DNA of 64,000 bases from Vitis vinifera (lineage: Eukaryota; Streptophyta; Magnoliopsida; Vitales; Vitaceae), in contig NC_081818.1 of the NCBI RefSeq assembly GCF_030704535.1, forward strand, positions 30,274,001 through 30,338,000, given 5' to 3'. A program made the position numbers and the translations under genes. Of the stretch, positions 37,657 to 49,058 are shown piece after piece. The notes under the pieces were generated by a model that searched no databases, was not told where the DNA came from, and saw only the letters and a program-made list of their open reading frames with translations. The first letter of the stretch is position 1. Every line of letters starts with the position of its first letter.

Positions 37657-39590
37657 TTCTCTGGAAAATCTTTGTGGCCCTCTGCAAATTCAGAGAACTG
37701 GATTCAACAGCTTCATCTAACGTGCGCCTTGGGTGCGTAGCTAGCTAGGGTCATATCCTACTCACGTTTTTAAAGCCCACTCTGAAGCCCAGGCCGATCC
37801 ACCATTGACGGGCCCCCACTTGGCAGATCCAGCTGGCCCAATAGAGTTATTCAATTTCAACCAATGGGGAAGAAACTTTTTTATTAGATTGTATGTTGAT
37901 CTACATTTGATTTCATTTGTATGGTGATCGATCATGGTTTTGCACATGGACTATTAAGGTTATTTTCATATTTTAAAGGTAATGACACCATTAGATCTTC
38001 ATCCATTGGTTGTTTGAATCTAATAATGCAACAAAGTTTTCTTTTTTATAATTGTTGTGGCAAACTATGATCATAAAAATTCTGAGGCTTATTAACAAGC
38101 GTTTTTAGAAATAGTTTTCAAAAAACATATTTTGATAGCAATTCTTATAGAGAGCTCTTACTCTCCTTACTCTCCTTTTAAGTATCCAAAGAATTTTTCA
38201 TGTTTTCAATTGTTTCTTAGAACATTTATCATATATATATATATATTCAAGAAACTTTCTTTGAGAACCGTTCTCAAACAAGCTCCAGGGTACATGAACA
38301 TGAACCCCAACTTATTTATCCTAGTTTTAAGCTTGGTTTGTGCAACTTTTTTCAAACTTCGCTTGTTTTTATCTTTAAGGTTATGTTTGTTCCTAAAAAG
38401 TACTAAAGAAAGGGCAGAAAAAATAGAAAGAAAATGATTTCTCATGTTTGGATGCTATAAAAAAAAGATAAAGGAAAGTATATCAAAGAAAAGAGAAGAC
38501 AAAATGTAAAAGATTTCCCCCCACTATTTTTCTTAAATAAAGGTAAGGAAAGTTTATGGAAAGTGCACTCGTGGACCCAATTTTTTCATCCAAAGGAAAA
38601 TTACCTCAATTAAGTTGTTCAAGGCTGGTGAATGAACTCTCAAAGTAAGAAAAAACATAAACAACAACCAGATAGGGGTGCTCACGACTCATGAGTAGCT
38701 TCTCCTTCGGCAGACTCAGTTGCAACTTGCAAGCACTTAGGTGTATGCTTTGCACTCCTCCACTCGAAAGACAACAAGTAGAGGGAGGGAGGGAGGCACA
38801 CTTGCCTTTAGGTAAAGTCAAAGTTATTGAAAAATAGCTCTAACAACACTTGTAGCCAGGTCCCCCCTCTGCCTAGTTTCTATCATAACTCACAAGAAGA
38901 TTATGTCAGGACGAAAGAGAGGAAAAAGCATATATGATACAGCATAAACAGCAAGAATTTTCCCAAACTACCCAAAAAAAAAGCAAAAGGCAATAGCATG
39001 AAGAAGTGAGATGGTAGGTGACTAAACAACCACCTTCAGCTCAGATTCCATCTTTTCTGCATTTTAAATATCGCCTGGAGAGTCATCAACCTTCTCACCT
39101 CCACAACCCAACATATTATTCACTTTCCACCCAACTTTGCAAGTACAAAATATCTAAATTACTCCCACACATTTCTCAACATTTGGGAAATTCAATTAGA
39201 GGAACACAAGCCCCTTTTTTATAACAGTATATTCTAGTCTACTTATTGAGTTTTAGAATGGAAGGATGGAAGGATGGAAAAACCAAAGCTGGGAATTCAG
39301 TCAAAAATCAACAAAGAGATTATGGCTCCTCTGCTCATATTAATCAACAAAGAAGACCAAAAAAAAATCTCAATTATAGTTTCAAAGTCTCAAATTTGAG
39401 ATTTTTGCAGGATCAAAAGACAAGTAAATGCCGCAGTGAGTTGAGTACAACTGCAACCTAAAAGCTATAACCAGCAAAGGGAAGCTTTATCTCTAGATGG
39501 GTTATTCCATAGAACCTGTAATAAAATCCACCAAATTGTCTTTACAATCCTGAAACTTCACCTGAGATCATGGATTTGGATCAATTTTTC
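37612..39590. other. Intergenic, promoter of the U1-type zinc-finger gene
   Basis: A (GA)n tract at 37631-37655 lies just upstream of the ATG (37611) and is probably 5'UTR on the minus strand (CT-rich). The rest is AT-rich with a half MITE near 38382. 39200-39590 should include the 3'UTR of the ZAT-type gene. No gene is seen. Confidence 0.5.
37631..37655. repeat. (GA)n microsatellite in the zinc-finger gene 5'UTR
   Basis: About twelve GA repeats, 20 bp upstream of the minus-strand start codon. Confidence 0.9.
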
Positions 39591-41303
39591 TCAGTTAGAG
39601 ATTACACCCACCAGTGACTCATGCTCATGATGGCCTCCTCTAAAGCACCATGGCTTGAACCCAACATGTTCATTGGCCCCCCCTTCTTCAGGAGCAATGG
39701 GGAGATTAAGATCAAAAATGTCAGAAACATCAGAATGCTCTTGCTGTACAAGTGTGGTCCCTTCCTCTCCGGTTTCAGAGCTCCCAGCATAATGTGCCCT
39801 CTTGTGACCACCCAAAGCTTGTCCAGATGCAAAAACCTTGAAGCAGATCTCACACTCATAATCCTTACTTCTCTTTAACTCACAGTTCATCCCACTCACT
39901 CTAGCTGCCTCCTGCCCAATTGAATTCTCATTGTATTCACGCTTTTCAAGTTTGGAATTAGCTTTGCCATCAGGGAGAATCTTATTAGTCTGGATGCTTT
40001 TTCCACAGCTCTTGCTTTTTGATGCAAGGCACCTCATTCTGTGGCCTCCAAGCACCCGATGGGACTGGAAAATCTTGCTGCAGATGCTACACTTGTAAAT
40101 TCTTTTATTTTGAGCAGCGGGGCTCCTTTTATTGCAGAAATTTCCTTCCAAATCAGGTTCAGAAGGCTCACACTTGGCTCTCTTGCTTGAATTATGTTTC
40201 ACATATTCTGAATTAGCCTCCTGCAACCCAATTGTCAGCAGATCAATATTACCTAATTCCACATCGGTGGTCTTGATTTTGATTTCACTATGAAATTTCT
40301 TCTCAATCTCACTATCACACAACTCATATTGGGATTCAACATCCAATTTCTTCTTTAAGCCATCATCAGCACAAACTTCCAATTCAACCCTCGTTTCATG
40401 GTGACTTACAAACCCTGAATCAGAACTGCCAGTTTCAGTTGTTTTCTTCTCAAACAAAACATTCCCAGATTCCAGAACACAAGACTCTAACATCTTCTCT
40501 TTTTCTTTCAACATCTTTGAGGTCTCACGGCCATCAGAAACAAAATTTTCACCCTCATCCTTTATAATTGGCGTATTTTGATGAGAGGATTTAGCTTCAG
40601 CAATCACAGAATTGTTATCAGAAGACTCAGGAACAGAATAAAACTCTTCCCAACTCCTCACAGCCCTAGACAGCAACATCAAACACAAAGCCCCTTCTTC
40701 TAGTTCTGGCTCACTCAGAGTGACAGATGAAGAATCATTGAAATTGGAGAAAGAAGGATTTGAAGTCATCTTGTACCTCTGGGATCGCTTCCTCCTGGTG
40801 GGGCAGGAAGTCTCATCTTGGGATTGGCAACTAGTCCTCGATTCATCGATTGCCCGAAATCTTTCAGAATGGCATCTCATATGACCGGACAAAGCTCTCA
40901 ATGAACTAAACCCTTTTCCACATTCTCTGCAGAGATTTTCTTGCCTAGAGTGATGCCTCATGTGACCAAAGACAGCTCTGGATGAGTTAAACCCTTTGCC
41001 ACATACTTTACAGATATGGTCTTGCTCTCGTTCTTGTTCTTCTTCTTGCTTTGGAGCAGTCTGGTTTGATCCTGAAAGCCTCCATGACTTCTTGGGGTTT
41101 TCTCTTAGGCCATAACCAGTTTGACCACCGCCATCACCATCACCACCATCTTCAAAACCTATGTCGCTTTCAATGGGATTCTCATCCCTCGGAGCTGGAT
41201 TCATCGCCATATGGCACCTCATATGACCTCCCAAGGATCTTCCACTGAAGAACCTCTTCTTGCAGACCTTGCACTCGTGCTTCTGTTCTTGATTGTTTTC
41301 CAT
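39591..41303 (-). CDS. ZAT-type C2H2 zinc-finger repressor with EAR motif
   Basis: Intronless, 570 residues from the ATG at 41303 (MENNQEQKHECKVC). Fingers 1-3 are near the N-terminus at 11-31 (GRSLGGHMRCH), 98-118 and 125-145. Finger 4 is at 405-425 and finger 5 at 484-504 (GQALGGHKRAH, the plant QALGGH signature). Finger 4 has HRMRC, so its last ligand is Cys, not His. A DLNLP EAR motif lies at 531-535; in this family it recruits TOPLESS-type co-repressors. Glu/Lys-rich segments separate the finger clusters. ZAT proteins are nuclear DNA-binding repressors, often stress-responsive. The targets of this one cannot be told from sequence. Five fingers with an N-terminal trio is longer than the common two-finger ZATs. 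It is close to ZAT1/4/9-type proteins but I do not assign an orthologue. Confidence 0.92.
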   Translation of the reverse strand: MENNQEQKHECKVCKKRFFSGRSLGGHMRCHMAMNPAPRDENPIESDIGFEDGGDGDGGGQTGYGLRENPKKSWRLSGSNQTAPKQEEEQEREQDHICKVCGKGFNSSRAVFGHMRHHSRQENLCRECGKGFSSLRALSGHMRCHSERFRAIDESRTSCQSQDETSCPTRRKRSQRYKMTSNPSFSNFNDSSSVTLSEPELEEGALCLMLLSRAVRSWEEFYSVPESSDNNSVIAEAKSSHQNTPIIKDEGENFVSDGRETSKMLKEKEKMLESCVLESGNVLFEKKTTETGSSDSGFVSHHETRVELEVCADDGLKKKLDVESQYELCDSEIEKKFHSEIKIKTTDVELGNIDLLTIGLQEANSEYVKHNSSKRAKCEPSEPDLEGNFCNKRSPAAQNKRIYKCSICSKIFQSHRVLGGHRMRCLASKSKSCGKSIQTNKILPDGKANSKLEKREYNENSIGQEAARVSGMNCELKRSKDYECEICFKVFASGQALGGHKRAHYAGSSETGEEGTTLVQQEHSDVSDIFDLNLPIAPEEGGANEHVGFKPWCFRGGHHEHESLVGVISN

Positions 41304-42227
41304 CAAATCCGGACAAAAAAAAAATTGAAAAAGAAAATAAAAGAACGCTCAAAACATTTCACAGTATGGTGAATTTTCCATCACTTTCCAAGGAAAACAA
41401 CAAGAATGTCAGAGAAAGAGGGGAATCTAAGAGAGTCCCAGATCAGGAACAGGACGGTTTAGAATCCAGATCATGATTGTTGTTGCTTTATCAACCCAAA
41501 AAAACAAGAACACATCTCAGGATTCACTGCTTTCACCACCAAAAACATGATCTGACACCCAAAAAAACCCTGCTCAAAGTGGTATCTCTCCTCTCAGTCT
41601 TGGATAGTTGAAATGAGGAAGCCAATATCCAACTCAAGGGATAGGTTCATAGACGACTCTAATGCCAGTATTATCAACAAATAGGCACAAACCCAAATAT
41701 AAAGAAGAGAGAGAAGGCCCCCGTCTCTCTAGAATCCCTTCTGGGTTGATGCCTCATTTGGAAGTAGAAATCCTTGCATGGAAGCAAGGATATGCAAGCC
41801 ACATAAATTCAGAATTCTCCCCAACCCCCACTCGCTCCCCCGTATCCACTCACCCACTCGCTCACATTGACTTCATTTATTTATTATTTTTATGTCCCCT
41901 TCATTTTCTCATAAAACAAAAAGAAAAAAAAATGGTAATTATAATCACCTATCTCTAATAATCTATTTGTTATTTCATTATTTTGTAATCTTCACGAGAA
42001 TTTTATTTGTTTATGATTTTAAATTTTGATATGATACCAATTTCATTGGGTTACAAGCCAATGTGATCGAACCTTTTTTATGGTCTCCTGATACTCAAAT
42101 CAAAGAGGAGGCAAAAAAGAAAAGGGCCTTTTCTTGTTTGTATGGGGCTCAATTGAAATGCTAATTTAGTAGAACACTTACCATCGCTTACAGTCATATG
42201 TGGCCTCCAGGGATACTTTAATTTTGC

Positions 42228-42259
<32 letters not shown>

Positions 42260-43022
42260 AAAAATGGTATAACAAAGTAATAATTAGTTACCATTGCCAT
42301 TACCATTCCCATTCCCATTACCAACTACCAAGTCATTTTAACTTGGCATCCCCCTTTTTGCCTTTCCACTTGCAAGAAGCCACAATTAGTGATTCCCATT
42401 CACATCTACCATTATTGCTTTCTTAATTCCCACGCCTATCTATAAATCTCACCACTTCTCTTTTTCCGTTTTAACACTTTGAGATGTGTCAACGACTGGC
42501 GGCTACCCCTTTGGAAATTATTATTAAAAATGGAAGGAAAAGAAAAAAAGAAATAAGATATGCTTGGCCAAATTCTCAAAAAAAAAAAAAAAAAAAATAT
42601 TAGAAATAAAGGTTTTGGAACATTCTTAAAAATAATATAAAATTTTATTTGATAAATTCAGTTATTTTGAGGAATAAAATTTTATTTGATAACTCAAATA
42701 TGAGAGAGAGTTTTCTCTATTTATTAGCGAAGGTAACGAAAATGTGTTTTTATATATATAATACAAAAGTTTTCAAAGTATTTTTGATATTTTTAATTGT
42801 TAATAAGAAAACTTAAAATAATAATAATAATAATAATAATAAAACCATCTCAAATTTATTCTAAAAGAATAATTCAATTATAAAAAATGTCAAAAATATT
42901 TTTTGAGTTATAAAACTATTTGCAAGAACAACCTTCAAATAAAACCTAATTATTGATTTGAAAAACATATTTAACAAAAAATTTAATAGAAATTTATCTT
43001 TGAAGAATTTTTTTCGAGGCGT
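41304..43022. other. Promoter/5'UTR of the ZAT-type gene and AT-rich intergenic DNA
   Basis: 41304-41700 probably contains the 5'UTR. Long homopolymers lie at 42223-42252 (T) and 42580-42597 (A), and an (AAT)n run at 42818-42841. No coding sequence is supported. Confidence 0.5.
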
Positions 43023-46000
43023 TGTTATATATTGAGATATTAGGAAAATTGAGATATTAGGAATGTTGAGATATTAGGAATGTTGAGATATTATGATATT
43101 AGTTGTTCTTTCCTTATATCATTCATTCCTTGTATCATTCTTTCCCATTCTTAGTATAGTGATTACCCTCTATATATACTATGTACATGAACGAATGAAA
43201 TAATCAATGAAAACCTACCATTCATCAATTTGAAGTTGGTATTAGAACCATGGAACTGGAATCCTAGATATTTTTTTTGGTAAGGCCGGCCATCGCCCCT
43301 CTTTTGCGATAAAAAATAAATAAAATAAAATAAAATAAAAGTGAAAAAAATACTTTTGTTTTTCAATCTGAAGGTACTTTTTATCCAGAAATTATTTTGA
43401 CTAAATCAAACTATGACGTTTGGTCACAACTCGTGGAGATGCATATTGCCAAACGGGAAAAACTTTCCTACATTCGAGGTAACACAAATCCACCAAAAGA
43501 GTCAGAAGATGGATATGAAAAATGGTATGCTGAGAATCAAAAGGTGAAGAGATGGTTGTTAATGTCTATGAGTTTAGAAATTATGAAGCGCTACTTACAC
43601 TTACCCACCGCTTAAGAAATTTGGAGTGCATTATCAAAGGCCTTCTATGATGGAAGTGATGAATTACAAGTTTTCACTTTGAATAAAGAAGTCTTCACTG
43701 CCAAATAAAGCGGCAAGTCTCTTTCTGAATATTATGGAGGGTTAACTGAAATTTTTTGCGAATTGGATCATTGGGATAAGGTAGTCATGAAAGACCCTGA
43801 GAACATTGCAACATACTGGAAATCCATTGAACGACAACGGGTGCACATCTTTCTTGTTGGATTGGATGGCGGCTTTGAGCAAGTTCGATGAGAGATTCTA
43901 CGCAAAGATCCTCTTCCCGATTTGGAATAATGCTATGCACTGGTTCGACAAGAGACAGTGTGTCATGCTAGGATGAAAGCAGAATTTGACAACCCTGACA
44001 CCTCAGTTATGGTAGTCCAACAATGATCAACCCAGAATTGGCAGGATCAATCCAAGACCAACCATCCTAAGACAGACCCTAATATTGATAAGTCAACCTT
44101 CAAATGCACTCACTACAATAAGTCTGGTCATACCAAGAGTTGTTGCTTTGAAATTGTGGGATATCCAGATTGGTGGGATCATAATCGTGATCAACGGAAA
44201 AAGGATTGTAAGAAAACCTTGATTGCAACTGTTGTTGAAATAAAAACAGAGGTTAATGTTGTTGAGAAAACCTCTACATTGGTAGCCGCTACAGGTTATG
44301 GTGGTAAGTTTTTAAATACTTCTACACCTGTTATTAATAGTGCATGGATAATTGATTTTAGTGTTACAAATCATATGACTTTTGATTTTAGACAAGTTTC
44401 ACCCCTTAGACCTTCCTCACAAAAAATTGTTTTTATAGCCAATGGTAACATAACCCCAGTCATTGGGGAAAGATCCTTAACTCCACACCGTCATAATAGA
44501 GGTATTCCTAAACCCACATATGAACCTGAATTGTCTACCAAAGTCCAATATCCCATGAACAACTATGTGTCTAACCATCGTTTGTCTGAATCAAATAAGT
44601 CATTTGTAAATCAATTATCTACTATAACTATTCCTAACAGTGTGCAGGAAGTCTTAGTTGATCCAAGGTGGAAAACAACCATGAATGAAGAGATGAAATC
44701 ATTGTAGAAGAATAAAACATGAGAACTCGTAGAATGTCCACTAGGAAAGAAGTCAGTTGGGTGTCGTTAGATCTATATTGTGAAGTACAAGGCAGATGGT
44801 AGTATTGAATGATTTAAAGCAAGACTGGTAGCAAAAGGGTACACTCAAACTTATGGAATTGACTACACATAGACATTTGCACCTGTAGTTAAGATCAACA
44901 CAGTTCGAGTATTACTATCTTTAGCTGCAAACCTGGATTGACCATTACAATAGTTCGATGTGAAAAATGTCTTTCTGCATGACGAGTTATCTGAAGAAGT
45001 ATATATGGATCTTCCACCAGGATGCATGGTGTCAGAAAAGCAATGTCAAAAGGTGTGCAAATTGAAGAAATCAGTGTATGGGTTGAAGCAATCCCCGAGA
45101 GCATGGTTTGGAAGGTTCACAAAGTCAATAAGAGCTTTTGGCTATTGTCAAAGTAATTTAGATCACACTTTGTTCCTGAAAAAGCAACATGGTAAGATTA
45201 CGACACTCATCATGTATGTGGATGACATGGTAGTTACAGGAAATGATCCTAAAGAAAGAAAAACTCTGCAAAATTATCTATCTAGAGAATTCGAAATGAA
45301 AAATCTAGGTCATCTGAAATACTTTCTTGGGATTGAAGTTTCTCGATCAAGTGAATGAATTTTTCAGTCTCAAAGAAAGTATGCCTTAGATCTTTTATAG
45401 GAGACTGGAATATCGGGATGTCAACTTGTTGATATACCAATAGAAGAAGGTCTGAAATTGTGTGTTGAGCCTAATCAAGTATCAACCGATAAGGGAAGAT
45501 ACCAAAGACTTGTGGGGAGATTAATGTACTTAGCTCATACAAGACCAGATCTTGCTTATGCATTGAGTGTAGTAAGTCAATACATGCATAATCCTGGAGA
45601 GCAACAGATGAATGTAGTCATGCATATTTTGAGGTATTTGAAGAATGCCCCTGGGAAGGGAATTTTGTTCACTAAAAATGTTGATCATCAGAGTATAGAA
45701 GTACATACTGAAGTTGATTGGGCCGGTGCAGTGGATGATAGACGATCTACATTTGGTTACTTTACCTTTGTAGGTGGTAATCTTGTGACATGGAAAAGTA
45801 AGAAGCAGAATGTTGTCGCTCGTTCAAGTGCAGAAACGGAATTTAGGGATATGACTCTAGGACTTTGTGAGACATTATGGCTAAGACTCCTCTTACAGGA
45901 TTTAGGTTACCTATCTAGGCAACCAATCTGATTGTTTTGTGACAATAAAGCCGCATGTGATATTGCTCATAATCCAGTACAACATGATCGTACAAAGCAT

Positions 46001-46375
46001 GTCAAGGTGGATAGATTCTTCATTAAGGAGAAATTGGATGATAAGATTGTGGAATTACCTAAAATTCGATCAGAAGATCAATTGGTCGATATCCTCACCA
46101 AAGATGTAGTCTCAAGTCGAGTGTTCTCAAAATTTTTAGACAAGTTGGGCATGTGTGACATCTATACACCAATTTGAGGGGGAGTGTTGAGATATAAGAA
46201 ATATTTAGATATTAGGAAAGTTGATATATTAAGATATTAGTTGTTCTTTTCTTATATCATTCATTTCTTGTATCATTCTTTCCCATTCTTAGAATGATGA
46301 TTATCCTCTATATATACTCTGTACATGAACGAATGAAATAATCAATGAAAAACTACCATTCATCAATTTGAAGTT
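43023..46375 (+). mobile_element. Decayed Ty1/Copia element lacking integrase
   Basis: The 5' LTR ends about 43228-43236 and the 3' LTR is about 46185-46375. They share the block from 'gttgttctttyctta' to 'ccattcatcaatttgaag' with many differences. A tRNA-Met primer site (TGGTATTAGAACC) starts at 43237, and a polypurine tract (GAGGGGGAG) ends at 46184. The LTR 5' part is built from repeats of 'gagatattaggaa', which blurs the left border. The element lies in the plus direction, outside any gene, between the ZAT-type and ELM2 genes. Confidence 0.88.
43390..46177 (+). pseudogene. Copia gag-protease-RT-RNase H relic
   Basis: Gag runs from about 43397 (LTKSNYDVWSQLVEMHIAKR), with stops at 43613, 43888, 43928 and 44024. 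A damaged zinc knuckle (CTHYNKSGHTKSC) follows at about 44106. Protease-like sequence (WIIDFSVTNHMTFD) is near 44345. The frame then passes at about 44470-44520 straight into the segment before reverse transcriptase (DPRWKTTMNEEMKSL), so integrase is missing. Reverse transcriptase (MYVDDMVVTG) is at about 45210 and RNase H runs to 46177 (CDNKAACDIAHNP). At least ten in-frame stops are present, including 44705, 44790, 44870, 44940, 45357 and 45400. Confidence 0.85.
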
Positions 46376-46591
46376 TATATTTTATATATTTTTTTAAATA
46401 ATAATTGAAAATATAGAGATTACTTTAATTAATTTTTTTTTTGTATATAAATGGTTTTTTATTTGATTCTAGATGAAAAAGTTAGAGGAAAAAGGCAAAA
46501 TCAGAAATGCATTGTAGTCAAACCTTTTTCTCATATTTGTTTAAGAAAAATGGGGTTTTTACTTCTTGCTCCTAACAAAAAATTTCCAGAG

Positions 46592-46593
46592 TT

Positions 46594-46629
<36 letters not shown>

Positions 46630-46631
46630 TT
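46592..46631. repeat. (TTTC)n microsatellite
   Basis: About nine to ten tetranucleotide units. Confidence 0.92.
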
Positions 46632-48822
46632 TATAATCTAAAATCACCCATTTCCAAAGCATCTCTATTAATTTGTCCAAACTTAAAGTTCCAGAAAAAT
46701 CATTCTTATCATATTATTAAGAGGAAAATGTGAAAGAAATTTAACAAAGGTTTATTAATGCGTCCTAAAAGCCTTGAAAAAATGTCGATGTCTAAGATAT
46801 CCTGATTTATAGGTTTCAGTCAAACGTCAGTATGTGGTTGAAGAAGCTTACTCACTAATCTTCTCTTCTCAAACCCTAATGACTTTATGATTATAGGATT
46901 GTGGGATCATTTTCCTTTTAATATACCATGCTAAAAGGCTTGGCAACATGGATCATTATTGATAATACTCAGGATTAGGTTAGCTTATTTGGAAATTATC
47001 ATTTTTAAAGTAGAAATCTGTTTAGAGAGAAATCCTGAGTCAGGGATATACTTGTCGAAGGCTCCGGATACCTTCACCTTTCCTCCAAGTATAAGATTCA
47101 ATGGACTATATGGACCTATTTAAAGTTTTCATTGTTGGTTTCTTAGCTGAAATCATTGTTTTGTTTGCTATGTATCTTAGCAAGGTCACTGAAGTATCCT
47201 ATCTCAATTCATATTTAACTCAAAAAAATTAGCATGAAGGAAGCAGGTAAGAGATAGGTGCACCCAATCATTAACTTGAAATGTTACTAATTTATTTTCT
47301 ATATATCTAAATACTCTAAAAAAATAATGAAAATAAAAGAAAGCAAGTGTTAATTATTTCCAAAAATAAAATTCTCTTTGAAAATCTAAATATAAAAAAT
47401 TCTATTTTTCATATTTTTAATTGTTGCTTAGAACTTGCCCTGGAATAAAAAAAATAAAAAATTGAAGACAATTTTCAAACAAGGGTTAAATGTCTTATCA
47501 CGGGGTATGAACCTCGTCCATATTTTAATTTTTATTTTAGTTAAATTTTTTTAATAATATCCTTTGCCTATGGAAACGTTTCTCTTCACTGATTGATACA
47601 CTAATGGGCTCTGGGTAGCATGCATGTACGAAAGGCAAAAAGGGCAAAAGAGTGACGATTTGGACATCGAGTAATACCATACAACACTAATATTATTGTA
47701 GCTTTCTGAACTTTCAGGAGCAATAATCATTTCTATTTGAAAAAAAGACATTGGAGGATAATTTCATATTATTTGGTTTTTTTCTTTGGATTATGGATGG
47801 TTAAAGGGAAGATAGGTGTGGAGGGAGGAGGGCAGGGGCCAAAAGTGGGAAAATGATAACGGTGAAGAAAGTCACTAACAGCAATAGGAAATTGGAATGG
47901 TGCTTCTCCAAGTAAACTGTAATAGCAGTGTTGAAGGATAAGAAGGAGAATGTTTTAGGAAGAAAGTGATCTTCATCTGCATTAATGCTTGGAGGACACT
48001 CAAATATTGGAAATGTTTCATGTCATTTGTGGGACCTTTCATACCTTGGTTGTTTTTTGCATATGGAAGCACCATGTCACTGGCATCTTTGTTGTTTATA
48101 TGCTCAAATTTCTGGGGCTGGTGGATTCCTCCATCCCATTACGACTTATGATCAGCACCAAGTGTTAAAAAGAGAAAAAGTGTTCCAACAAGGCTTATTC
48201 GACAGCGTTTTTTAAAATAATTCTTGAAAACTATTCTTAAAAATAGTAAAACATTTCTTAATTATTTTCAAGAACAAAAAATTAAATCAAGAACATTCCA
48301 TTCTCCAGCAGTTACAATCATCCATTGGTAGTAAGGCTGTTTTTAATTTTTATCAAAATGAACAGGTTCACCCACAAGAATTAAGGATTACAGTGAGAGG
48401 AAAGCGAAAGCAAATGTAACCAAGCATAGGTCAAGAGAATCCTGTGTGTGTTTAAATTAATAACAAATGTACAACAAAAAGAATGGGAATCAAAATGTAT
48501 ACAAAATGAAATTAAACACAATTTGGAGGTGCGGTCATGCTTCCCAGCTTCCACCATACACGAATGAATGTCCTCAAGGCAAATTAAATACTGTGTCACT
48601 GCAAGATATTCTTTCTTAACAGCCTGACCTGATGGTTGCTTCATGACAAGGGTGAGTTGGGGAAGAAGAACGAAACTAATTTTTTGTGGCTGATACCACA
48701 TCCTAGCCACCCATCACAGTTTTGCAGGATTCCCTCTTGGAATCTCTCTTCAATCAAAAGCATATATACAAGACAAATTACTCTAGCCTGGTGATTCAAG
48801 TAACCAAAATTTTGAATCACAT

Positions 48823-48823
<1 letters not shown>

Positions 48824-48856
<33 letters not shown>
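48824..48856. repeat. (CT)n microsatellite
   Basis: About sixteen CT units, 200 bp downstream of the ELM2 gene stop codon on its strand. Confidence 0.92.
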
Positions 48857-48861
<5 letters not shown>

Positions 48862-49058
48862 CTCCTAATGCATCAATCATTGCACAATGCAAGTGTTTGT
48901 TGTCATCACTGTCACCGAGTGGAAGGAAAACTCAAAATCATGATCACCAAAGGAATTTCCGATGTGTGCTTTTGAAACATCCTTTATATCTCCCTCATCC
49001 TCTTCACCAGTTAGATGTCCGTGACAGAATCGCAGCATCATTGTTATAAGCATCTATC

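Larger units (their letters stand above)
46376..48958. other. Intergenic, AT-rich, no gene seen
   Basis: Contains a (TTTC)n run at 46592-46631, a (CT)n run at 48824-48856 and the likely 3' flank of the ELM2 gene from about 48380. Around 48195-48290 there are repeats of 'ttcttgaaaactattctta' type that look like a MITE remnant. No ORF looks like a real protein. Confidence 0.5.
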
